This document shows positions 1 to 8,705 of a stretch of 64,000 bases of DNA, one piece after another. Source of the stretch: JAFMKE01 sp037624485 (GTDB lineage Bacteria; Bacteroidota; Bacteroidia; Chitinophagales; UBA8649). Below the pieces are notes generated by a model. It was not told the DNA's origin. It worked only from the letters and a program-made list of their open reading frames with translations, and did not search any database. How positions within the stretch are numbered: the stretch's first letter is position 1; every line of letters starts with the position of its first letter. Both the position numbers and the translations under genes were made by a program. Location of the stretch: positions 1-64,000 of the forward strand of contig JASJJC010000024.1 in assembly GCA_037624485.1 (NCBI GenBank), in the 5' to 3' direction.

Positions 1-1896
1 ACATCCCAACTCATCCAGGTAGTTTAAAGTATAAACGCCTGCACTTAATCCAAAGAGACTATCCCCGTCTTGGCCGGTCGACCATAAAATTTCGAAGGCC
101 TGACCTTCATTGGTGATTTGAACTGCTGCCTGCCCATCTGAAGAATTAAAGCAAGAAGGATCTTGAACTTCAAACGTCACAATAGGATGATCTATTCGAT
201 TTAACTGAACTGGACTACTTGAAAGTAAGATTCCATTCGAATCCATAGCATTCAAAGCGTAAGTTCCAGCAGTGTACACTACGATACTTGGTGTAGTATC
301 TCCCGTACTCCAAGAATAAGAGAGCATATTAGGCGCACTTAACAGCACACTATCGCCTTCACAAAATGGATTATCCCCTTGAATATTTAGGTTCAAAGGC
401 GGAGTTAACTCGCCTTCGGTAAAAAGATAGCTTTGATTGACTGCCAGGTTGAAGTACTTGTCAACTATGCCACTGAGGTATTCGATGTGCACAGAGTCTA
501 CAAGTGTGGCTTGGCCCAAACCAAAAATATAATGCTGTGAATTTTGCCCTAAATAGTTTTCTCCACATAGGGTATATTGGGTGTATTGTTCTTCAGCAAC
601 AAAAACATGAATCCAAGAACCAATGGCCATTGAATTTGAAACAGTTCCGGCTAGAGTAATCTTAATATGATTATTTGAATTTCCGGAGTTCTCCCATAAA
701 AAGGAATATCCTGGTGCTTCATTATAAACAGCAATATCATAACTCCCGCTGTTATCAAAATCACCTCTAGCCACAGCATGGCTGGCAGCCATATGATTAC
801 CAATAAACATAGCACTATCCCGATTGAAACCCAAAGGAAAATTATTGTAGTAAAAATAGCTAGACACATTAGCAATACTAGAATTTAAAAAATCAGTAGC
901 TACGTATAAGTCTTGCTTGGTATCATTATCAACATCAATCCACAATCCACCCCATGTTGTATGATCCATTGTACCTATGTGCTGCTCGTAAACATTTAAA
1001 AAAGTGCTGCCCCCTTGATTTTCAAACAATGCTGGTTCTGCCAGCGAATCATTTGCTGTGTTGGTCACAAACAAATCTAAGGATTGATCATTATTGTAAT
1101 CTGCCACAGACCCCGTCATTAAATTTGAAACTGCCATAGAAAGGTCTGAACTCACGGTAACATCTTCAAATGTTCCATCCTGATTATTTCTATACAATGT
1201 CCCTAGATAATTTTTATCATTAACCACATATAGATCCGGCCAGGTGTCCTTGTTATAGTCAAACCAAATAGGCTGAAAACTCTGACTCTCTCCATTCGCC
1301 ACTCCGGCATTAAACGTAAGGTCTGTGAATGTGCCATCACCGTTGTTGTGGTACAAATTATTCACGAAGACAAGGTTGGTGGAGTCTCCCCCCGTACCAA
1401 GGTAATATCGACAAATGTACAAATCAAGAAATCCATCTTTATCATAGTCTCCAAAAGCCGCACCATAATTATTAGCGTTTCCGGTAAATAATCCAGCGCT
1501 ACTTGTTACTTCAGTGAAAGCAAAATTTCCATCGTTTTGATAGAGGTGGTTCTTCCCATATCTCGTAGTGACAAAAATATCTAAATCACCATCATTGTCA
1601 TAGTCTACCCATAGAAACATTTTAGTGGTACCACTATTGGTAAAATTTATGGGGGCAGCCTGAAAATTTCCCTGATTGTTGGTGTAAATAATAGGACTCA
1701 TATTTTCCCGTGCAAAGCTTAAATCATCCCAACCATCTTGATTAAAGTCATAAAAACTAACACCGCTCCCCCAGCCGTCCGCGGTAATATTTAAGAAATT
1801 CAAACCGCTAGCAGTGAAGACATCTGTATAAGTTTGTCCATAAGTATATCCTGTGATGAAAACAGTACAAACTATAAGAATAAAATTTTTACACAT
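1..1896 (-). CDS. FG-GAP/VCBS and ASPIC/UnbV repeat secreted protein, 3' end cut by window edge
   Basis: The minus-strand frame is open from an ATG at 1896 to base 1, giving 632 residues with no stop, so the C-terminus lies outside the window. It starts with a signal peptide (MCKNFILIVCTVFITGYTYG). Next come many FG-GAP/VCBS units with calcium-binding loops of the D-x-D-x-DG-x-x-D kind (DFNQDGWDD, DYDNDGDLD, DYDKDGFLD). An ASPIC/UnbV segment follows (CGENYLGQNSQH, VDSVHIEYLSGI), then the start of an Ig-like region. The family is an extracellular beta-propeller, usually adhesive or carbohydrate-associated. The next gene upstream, 32 bp away on the same strand, is a clear paralogue, so this is a tandem duplication and probably one transcript. 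A T9SS sorting domain at the missing C-terminus is inferred from that paralogue. Confidence 0.85.
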   Translation of the reverse strand, partial: MCKNFILIVCTVFITGYTYGQTYTDVFTASGLNFLNITADGWGSGVSFYDFNQDGWDDLSFARENMSPIIYTNNQGNFQAAPINFTNSGTTKMFLWVDYDNDGDLDIFVTTRYGKNHLYQNDGNFAFTEVTSSAGLFTGNANNYGAAFGDYDKDGFLDLYICRYYLGTGGDSTNLVFVNNLYHNNGDGTFTDLTFNAGVANGESQSFQPIWFDYNKDTWPDLYVVNDKNYLGTLYRNNQDGTFEDVTVSSDLSMAVSNLMTGSVADYNNDQSLDLFVTNTANDSLAEPALFENQGGSTFLNVYEQHIGTMDHTTWGGLWIDVDNDTKQDLYVATDFLNSSIANVSSYFYYNNFPLGFNRDSAMFIGNHMAASHAVARGDFDNSGSYDIAVYNEAPGYSFLWENSGNSNNHIKITLAGTVSNSMAIGSWIHVFVAEEQYTQYTLCGENYLGQNSQHYIFGLGQATLVDSVHIEYLSGIVDKYFNLAVNQSYLFTEGELTPPLNLNIQGDNPFCEGDSVLLSAPNMLSYSWSTGDTTPSIVVYTAGTYALNAMDSNGILLSSSPVQLNRIDHPIVTFEVQDPSCFNSSDGQAAVQITNEGQAFEILWSTGQDGDSLFGLSAGVYTLNYLDELGC

Positions 1897-1928
1897 AATT
1901 ATACATATTCTTTCTGAGATAAGCAATA

Positions 1929-4364
1929 TCAATGAAATAAAACAGGAAGCGTTTTATTTTGTGCATCATTTCCAATTTTAAAGAAGTAAAACCCAGACTC
2001 GAGGAAATGATCAAGCTTCATCACATAAGTATGCTTTTGGCTTTCTACAAAATGTGCTTCAAAAGCGACTTCCTCTCCTAGTAAGGTGAATATTTTTACT
2101 TGAAAATCCTTAGGCATAACAGTTGAAACTTGAACAATAAGTCCCCTATTTGGATAATCAAACCAAGCCTTAAACTCATTGTTGGCAAAGGAATTTATAG
2201 CTGTATTTATTGCGATATCAATTTGTAAAGGGATGAATACACTATCCAAAATGGAGCATAAATTATTATCCAAAATTGTAAGGTAGTACATGCCGCTAGC
2301 TAAGCTATCCAATTGAATATTTACTGTATCACTATTTATAACAAGAGTATACGGAGGCGTACCTCCATTAATCAATACTTCAATAGCGCCCAAAAGCGAA
2401 TCTGTCTGCGGGGTCACCTCCAATTGAACATTAAGTGGGGGAACACCAGCCAGTATAACTGAATCCAATTGTTGACAGCCAAATTCATCTGTATAAAGAT
2501 AAGTATAGTTGCCGGCACCAATATTCAACAAGGAATCCCCTTGACTGCCATCCTGCCATAAGGTGGAGTAATCTTGACCGTCATTAGTGACCGATAAAAC
2601 AATTGAGCCATCAGCAGATTGATCGCAGGATTCTACAGAAACTTGCAAGGAAACATTAGCAGGTCCAACTTGAGTAATCAAAAGCTCACTACTGATTAAA
2701 TTAAGTCCATTCGTATCTAGTATTTCAACACCATAACTTCCTGAGCTATCTACCCAAATGGCTTGCGTAGTAGCTCCTGTATTCCAAAGATAGCTGAGTG
2801 CTATGGGCGCTAGAAGCTCAACACTATCTCCTGGACAAATTTGCGTTTCCCCATCAACAAGGATACTAAAGTTATTGAAGGTTTCTCCTTCGGTCAAATA
2901 ATACTCTTGATTGGCTGACAAGTTGTAATACCTATCAGTGATGCCACTTAAGTATTCAACATGAACTGAATCAACTTGGCTTGCATTACCTAATCCAAAA
3001 ATATGATGCTGTGAATTTTGCCCTAAATAGTTTTCTCCGCAGACGGTATACTTTGTGTAGATCTGATTCATAGCAAAAACTTTTATGGTTGTTCCAATCG
3101 CGAATGAATTCGAAACAGTGCCCTGTAAAGTTATTCGAATGTAATTATTTGAACCTCCTGAATTCAACCATAAGAAATTATTCGTTGAATCCAGATTTAC
3201 AGCCACTATATCTTGGAAACCATCACGATTAAAATCAGCACTAGCCACACCGAAACTAGTTACACCATAATCTCCAACAAAAATGGAAGTATCTAAGTTA
3301 AAACTGTCTGTCGAATCATTAACATAAAAAAAATTCTTGGGTCCCGGTAAGCCCTCATTGGCAATATATAAATCCAGGAAGCCATCATTGTTATAATCTA
3401 GCCAGGTTGAACCCCACATGGTAGTTTCAATACCAATTCCTAAATTGTTAGCTTCATCTATATAGTCTAAACTAGGTGTTTGACTAAAAAGCGATCCTTT
3501 GGGTGCATTAGGAGAACCAGCATCACTTACGAAAAAATCTTGATCGCCATCATTATCATAATCACCGAGCGAAATAGACATTGCATCGCTTCCATTCATT
3601 TCAGTTTGATTCAAGCTTGCAATATTAGTAAATGTACCATCTCCATTATTTTGGTAAAATATATTCGCCCAAGGAACCCTATCATTTATGACGTATAAGT
3701 CAGGGAATAAGTCATGATTATAATCAAGCCACAGCCCTTGAAATGAAGGAGAAACTTCATTAACTAATCCTGAAATCAATGTTGCATCCGAAAAGGTTCC
3801 ATTGCCGTTATTTCTATACAGATTATTTAAATGCGTAATGTTCATTGAATCACCAACACCGAGATACTTACATACATAAAGATCTAGATCACCATCTAAA
3901 TCGTAATCCGCAAAAGAAGCACCAAGATTGGTTGATATTTCCACAGATAGACCTGAACTTAGCGTAACATCAGTGAAATCGAAATTACCATTATTATTTA
4001 GTAATAAATTGATGCCGTTTTTTCTAGTTAAGAATATATCTAAATCATAATCATTATCATAATCTACCCAAAGGATTTGCTTATTTTCACCCACACTAAA
4101 AAAAGAAATAGGTGCCAACTCAAAATCCCCTTGATTGTTTAAATAAATTTTTTGTTCACCATCCTCATATACAAAACTAAGATCATCCCACCCGTCTAGA
4201 TTATAATCATAACTACTTATTCCTGCACCTCCCCCATCTGTTGTCCAACTTATAGCTTCTATATCATTAATCACGGCGATATTGGTAAAAGTCTGGGCAT
4301 TTGAACTCAAACTTATTAAAATAAATAAGAAAAGGAACCCGATAAATTTTAAAAAATCACACAT
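1929..4364 (-). CDS. FG-GAP/VCBS and ASPIC/UnbV repeat protein with T9SS type A sorting domain
   Basis: This is an 811-residue secreted protein. I chose the ATG at 4364 because it gives MCDFLKFIGFLFLF, matching the MCKNF start of the neighbouring paralogue; the frame also opens 12 bp upstream at a GTG (4376). After the signal peptide (cleavage near SSNA-QTF) come about a dozen FG-GAP units with Asp-rich calcium loops (DYNLDGWDD, DYDNDYDLD, DYDLDGDLD) to about residue 410. An ASPIC/UnbV domain follows at about 420-490 (CGENYLGQNSQH), then Ig-like segments with paired cysteines to about 715. The last roughly 80 residues form a T9SS type A sorting domain (VKIFTLLGEEV, SGFYFFKIG). The protein is probably anchored on the cell surface. 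Ligand unknown. Confidence 0.88.
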   Translation of the reverse strand: MCDFLKFIGFLFLFILISLSSNAQTFTNIAVINDIEAISWTTDGGGAGISSYDYNLDGWDDLSFVYEDGEQKIYLNNQGDFELAPISFFSVGENKQILWVDYDNDYDLDIFLTRKNGINLLLNNNGNFDFTDVTLSSGLSVEISTNLGASFADYDLDGDLDLYVCKYLGVGDSMNITHLNNLYRNNGNGTFSDATLISGLVNEVSPSFQGLWLDYNHDLFPDLYVINDRVPWANIFYQNNGDGTFTNIASLNQTEMNGSDAMSISLGDYDNDGDQDFFVSDAGSPNAPKGSLFSQTPSLDYIDEANNLGIGIETTMWGSTWLDYNNDGFLDLYIANEGLPGPKNFFYVNDSTDSFNLDTSIFVGDYGVTSFGVASADFNRDGFQDIVAVNLDSTNNFLWLNSGGSNNYIRITLQGTVSNSFAIGTTIKVFAMNQIYTKYTVCGENYLGQNSQHHIFGLGNASQVDSVHVEYLSGITDRYYNLSANQEYYLTEGETFNNFSILVDGETQICPGDSVELLAPIALSYLWNTGATTQAIWVDSSGSYGVEILDTNGLNLISSELLITQVGPANVSLQVSVESCDQSADGSIVLSVTNDGQDYSTLWQDGSQGDSLLNIGAGNYTYLYTDEFGCQQLDSVILAGVPPLNVQLEVTPQTDSLLGAIEVLINGGTPPYTLVINSDTVNIQLDSLASGMYYLTILDNNLCSILDSVFIPLQIDIAINTAINSFANNEFKAWFDYPNRGLIVQVSTVMPKDFQVKIFTLLGEEVAFEAHFVESQKHTYVMKLDHFLESGFYFFKIGNDAQNKTLPVLFH

Positions 4365-4376
4365 AATAAGCAGCAC

Positions 4377-4689
4377 TAGCTAATATATTCTTCACATTAA
4401 TCCTATAAATATAAATAATTTTAGGTCAATTTTAATTGTTAAAGAACTTTGAACTTCTCAACAGGAATGCGTAATACAATTTACAAATACAAAAATATAA
4501 GTTGGAAAGGAATCAGGGAACACTAATCATAAAACTTACTTTAGAACCTAAGTTATTGGCACTATACCATTGGATATTTATACCAAGACCTACAATTCTT
4601 TGGGATTTTGTGGGTATAAACGCTCAACATCTTAAATAAATATGAAAAAAACCATGTGTCGAAACACCCCCATTGCACATAAAATTACT
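4377..4689. other. intergenic region, no gene seen
   Basis: About 310 bp lie between two minus-strand secreted-protein genes. On the minus strand there is a TATATTTA box (4406-4413), a one-base variant of the Bacteroidota -7 element, which could start transcription of the FG-GAP pair. No convincing terminator, RNA gene or coding frame is seen. Confidence 0.4.
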
Positions 4690-7600
4690 TTATTTACTAA
4701 CCATTATCTTTCTTTGGATTGAGGAGGATTTACTGGTAAATCTTATAAAACAAATTCCTTCCACAGCATCAGGAATATTTATTTGTCCGTCTCCTAAACT
4801 ATTTACTTCAACTCTTTTCGAAAGCATGATTTGTCCTAATTCATTAATCAAATGAACGGTCAAGTCAGCTGCACTGGCTCCTACATTAAAACTCAACCAA
4901 TCTCCAGCTTGAACTGGAACTGGGTACAATTTCAAATCATTCGCTAAATCGTTTACCGAGACTGTTTCCAGGTTTATGGTTAAAAAAGAATCCAATAAAA
5001 ATTCACTTATCAAATTTAAAGCGGTATCCGTTCCAACGAGTGGAGAAATACTTATAAATTCTTGGCTAAAAGCGCCAGGATTAACATCATATACTAGCAT
5101 ATAAACTGATGGATTTAACCAGACAGAACTGTTCGTGTCAATACTTAAATAATTATCTACACCAACTGCATTCGAGAATGCTAATTCCATTCCTTTAGTA
5201 GTATCCATAAGCTCATCAAACACTGCCGTTACTTCCCATTGGCTATCTGCCTCAGTAAGTGAATAGGTATTTGCGGTTAAGGATATAATTTCTGGATTCC
5301 GAGTGTCTAAATCAATAAAATCATTGACAATAATAAAGTCTTGTGGATTATTGGAAGCATCTTCTCCAAAGTTAATTTGTAGTTCATACCCTTGTAATTC
5401 TACCCCATTGTCTTCTACTTCAAAAACAGCCTGATATACAGAATCATTTAACCAATAACTTTGAAAAACTTTAAAATTGATATCCTCACTAAGTACATTA
5501 TCCGAAAACAACTCAACAATCACTTCTTTGTCGATATTCATATTTTCATCAAATTCTAAGTCGAGCAAGAAATTATTAGTGCCCGTTTGGTTATCTGAAA
5601 CGATATTTGTATTGCTTTCAATAAACCTGATCTCTGGTCGCTTAGTATCTATTTGAATCGCATCAGCGTATATATAGTTTGAAACCGAATTGCCATTCAA
5701 ATCTTTAAATGGCAATAAACTGATATCCATCCAATCTCCTTGAAAAATTTGATTGAGTAAATCAAAAGAAATTTGGATGGTGCTACTATCCAACCAGGCG
5801 CTTTGTAACTGTAAATCAAGTATTCCTGGATAAACCCCAGCTAAAGAGAATTCAGGACTAAGTGCACTAGATATATTCATTGGTCGATCAAATACAATAT
5901 TCATATTAAGTGCGTTCCCTCCGATATCAGATCGATTGAGCAGACTGTCAGACCATGTAAAGCTAAGTACAGCTGGATTACTTGTGATGATGCTAAATTG
6001 GTCAAAAACAGAATCTATCGATTGGGCATTATTTGCTTGATCGATAGCTCCTGAAACATAGAAATCTATATCTAAAATTTCTACATTATCATCCACCAAA
6101 ATATAAGCTTGACGGTAGGTACTTGAACTTATCCATTCACTCATACTTGCATCTTCGAAAAGTGTAGCAGATAAAACATTGGGTGTTGTAAATTGAATAC
6201 TAGGTGTAGAAAGAGTATCACAAGCTTCTGAATATTGCACATCTAAATAGAAGGTGTCATTCAACACTATCATATCATTAACTAAGGTTGTCGAAGCTAT
6301 TACATCAACTACTAGTGGTTTTTCTAAATCAATATAAAAAAGTTCATTTTGCGCAAAAGGCAACTGTTGTTGACCTCCTAAACTAAGGCCATTTTGCACC
6401 TGCACTTGAATCGGATTAATCGTTTGTGCACTTGCATTAACACTATATGTAATTTCAAATATTCTTGAATCAAACCAACTGATTCCCAATAGGCTCAAAC
6501 TTGTCCAAAAGGGATTGGGTGTTGCAATGAGATTAATGTAGGGATTAACATTTGTGTTCATATCTTCAGAAAAATAGACTCTAATCTTAAGGTTTTGCCC
6601 AATAGTTGAAATATTTACGATAGAAAAGTTACTTGACACCGAATCTACTTTTGTTATAGGATTTGAAAATATAGAATCCGCTTTCACAGATACGTCTACA
6701 CCAATATCCAAGCCAATCAAGCGACCGTTAATATCATCGACTGGAGGGTGTATTCCGCCCCAAATGCGAGATAAGCTGCACTGATCTGATGCATCTCTAT
6801 AGGTTGCCCATTCGAGCACAACATCTGTGCTTGGGCCTTCTTCAAATTCTAAGAATTCATTTTCATCAGCAATAAAACTACTCATCCCTCCAGGAAAGTA
6901 AGGATCCCCTGTAATAAAGGTCATCACCTCAGCTGCTGCTCGAGAGAAAGTTGAATGCCCTGAAACATAACCCGCAAATGGAGGAGTCACAAAACTTGGA
7001 CGTTGATAAGGCCACCAATTCTCAGCTAAAATCCATCCCACTCCTGCAAAAGTACTAGCAGGATTAGAAATGTAATCTGGACCCCTCCAAGTATACAATT
7101 TAATCTTACCTAAATGTTGATTTGAACCCCCAGCTAAAGGATCTCCCATTTGTACAATCTCAATATAACCTGGCACAAGCGGCAAACCAGCTGGATGGTA
7201 ATTACCTAAGGTATCTATCGTACTTTGCCCTTTTTCAGCCATGTACCTTAATGCTGATACTGGTCTAGCATAATCATACCATCCTTTGATACTCCAGGCG
7301 CTAATAGCGCAATCATGCATAGCACCTCCCATAGTCATATAAGCCTTTACATCATACTCTAAACTACTCAATTCGGGCCCTACACCTTTCCATTTATTCT
7401 CAAATAAAGGGTGCTGACGTACTTCATTATAAATATTGTACCAGTGACCGGGCGGAGTCTCAGAATCTAAACCGTCAGCCCAAAATTCGGCTAGTACTCT
7501 AGCATAATCGGCACGTTTAACTATTTGTGGCGTATAAGGCATATTTGTTTTTGGATTCATTGCATATCCCTGTCCTGCATCACCGCCATCAAAATAATTG

Positions 7601-8574
7601 TAAAAGTTATCGTAATCTACAAATTGGGTGGGGTAATTTTGAATATTACCAACACTAGCCGGAGATATATCCCAAGTGGTGGTGTCATTGGGATCTAAGT
7701 GCGATTGCCAGACAGAGACCATGGTAAAATTCCATTTATATAAAGATTCAAGCTGGGATTGTGTGGCAGTATCCAAGTAGACTGGAGCACCCGGATCATG
7801 ATACACCCTATAGGTATCGCCATTTCGCATAAAAGTAGATGCTGCACTTGCAGGTAAAGCAAAAGGAGTGACATCTCCCCATTCTGGGGATAAAAAGGGT
7901 GGATTGGAGGTCAACACATTCCCTGCTTGATCCACAGAGAAACTTAATGCAATGGGCTGCCATCTGTTTGGGTCTGTCATGCCCGGATTTCCTGGAAATT
8001 CAGGTTCAATAGGATTTTGTGAAGGAGTATAATATAAATTTGCATAATCGTTGATTTCATTAGAACCATCCAAATATCCAATTTCAATAATTTTTGAAGC
8101 AATATAATTACCTAAGGCAGCGGGACCGTCATTGATGTAGTCAATTGAAGTGATCGAACGATCATAATTCAAACTATCCATAAAAGTATTAATACGAGGT
8201 ATTGTGTTGGAAGCACCAGGAGAGAATCGAAAACGATGATCCATTATTCTAAATACAGCATAAGAAATAGCTAAATGCTGAGCCGCTGCGGTATCCGCCA
8301 CAACAGGAACCCCATCAAAAGGTATGGGCTGTCCCTCATGTATTTCACCTAAAAAATAAAAAGAAGACTCTCCATTATAGGCGGCCCATGCATCATGCAT
8401 GGCAACTGACGAATGAAATAAATTTCTGGCATGAACAGTAGGTCTCGCAAAGTCATTTTTTACGGCAAACAACAAATGCTCTGTCCAAGTTTGCGCTATA
8501 GACACTTGTCCATGTAATTGATATTGAAACATTAAAATAATGACAATTACCAATAAGTATTTTAACGATTTCAT
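4690..8574 (-). CDS. vanadium-dependent haloperoxidase/PAP2-family secreted enzyme with long beta-sandwich tail and T9SS type A domain
   Basis: A 1294-residue protein. I chose the ATG at 8574 (MKSLKYLLVIVIILMFQY) because it starts a clean signal peptide; an upstream TTG at 8607 would bury it. Residues about 25-635 form the catalytic domain of the vanadium haloperoxidase/PAP2 superfamily. The vanadate/phosphate pocket motifs are all present: K430-x6-R437-P438, S538-G539-H540 and S602-R603-x5-H609. The remaining ~650 residues are repeated beta-sandwich segments (recurring SVYQAVFEVEDNG- and DTRNPEI-like strings), and the C-terminus is a T9SS type A domain (LKLYPVPVQAGDW, IRFTSKS, ending VSK). 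The family either oxidises halides with peroxide or removes phosphate; sequence alone does not decide. The tail is far longer than in usual members of about 400-600 residues. Likely surface-exposed. Confidence 0.85.
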   Translation of the reverse strand: MKSLKYLLVIVIILMFQYQLHGQVSIAQTWTEHLLFAVKNDFARPTVHARNLFHSSVAMHDAWAAYNGESSFYFLGEIHEGQPIPFDGVPVVADTAAAQHLAISYAVFRIMDHRFRFSPGASNTIPRINTFMDSLNYDRSITSIDYINDGPAALGNYIASKIIEIGYLDGSNEINDYANLYYTPSQNPIEPEFPGNPGMTDPNRWQPIALSFSVDQAGNVLTSNPPFLSPEWGDVTPFALPASAASTFMRNGDTYRVYHDPGAPVYLDTATQSQLESLYKWNFTMVSVWQSHLDPNDTTTWDISPASVGNIQNYPTQFVDYDNFYNYFDGGDAGQGYAMNPKTNMPYTPQIVKRADYARVLAEFWADGLDSETPPGHWYNIYNEVRQHPLFENKWKGVGPELSSLEYDVKAYMTMGGAMHDCAISAWSIKGWYDYARPVSALRYMAEKGQSTIDTLGNYHPAGLPLVPGYIEIVQMGDPLAGGSNQHLGKIKLYTWRGPDYISNPASTFAGVGWILAENWWPYQRPSFVTPPFAGYVSGHSTFSRAAAEVMTFITGDPYFPGGMSSFIADENEFLEFEEGPSTDVVLEWATYRDASDQCSLSRIWGGIHPPVDDINGRLIGLDIGVDVSVKADSIFSNPITKVDSVSSNFSIVNISTIGQNLKIRVYFSEDMNTNVNPYINLIATPNPFWTSLSLLGISWFDSRIFEITYSVNASAQTINPIQVQVQNGLSLGGQQQLPFAQNELFYIDLEKPLVVDVIASTTLVNDMIVLNDTFYLDVQYSEACDTLSTPSIQFTTPNVLSATLFEDASMSEWISSSTYRQAYILVDDNVEILDIDFYVSGAIDQANNAQSIDSVFDQFSIITSNPAVLSFTWSDSLLNRSDIGGNALNMNIVFDRPMNISSALSPEFSLAGVYPGILDLQLQSAWLDSSTIQISFDLLNQIFQGDWMDISLLPFKDLNGNSVSNYIYADAIQIDTKRPEIRFIESNTNIVSDNQTGTNNFLLDLEFDENMNIDKEVIVELFSDNVLSEDINFKVFQSYWLNDSVYQAVFEVEDNGVELQGYELQINFGEDASNNPQDFIIVNDFIDLDTRNPEIISLTANTYSLTEADSQWEVTAVFDELMDTTKGMELAFSNAVGVDNYLSIDTNSSVWLNPSVYMLVYDVNPGAFSQEFISISPLVGTDTALNLISEFLLDSFLTINLETVSVNDLANDLKLYPVPVQAGDWLSFNVGASAADLTVHLINELGQIMLSKRVEVNSLGDGQINIPDAVEGICFIRFTSKSSSIQRKIMVSK

Positions 8575-8655
8575 AAAAGAAGATATTGTTAAACACAATT
8601 TAAGCAATAATTATAACTCTTACTAATTTCAAAAACCTTGAGTTATCAAAAAACA

Positions 8656-8687
8656 AAAAAGGGGTTCTGAATACAGAACCCCTTTTT
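8656..8687 (-). terminator. Rho-independent terminator, symmetric A/T flanks
   Basis: A perfect 9-bp stem (GGGGTTCTG at 8661-8669, CAGAACCCC at 8674-8682) with an AATA loop is flanked by A5 on one side and T5 on the other. It sits 19 bp past the stop of the minus-strand adhesin gene at 8706, so it should end that transcript. The symmetry would allow use in either direction. Confidence 0.85.
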
Positions 8688-8705
8688 GATATTATTTAAG
8701 AAAGA

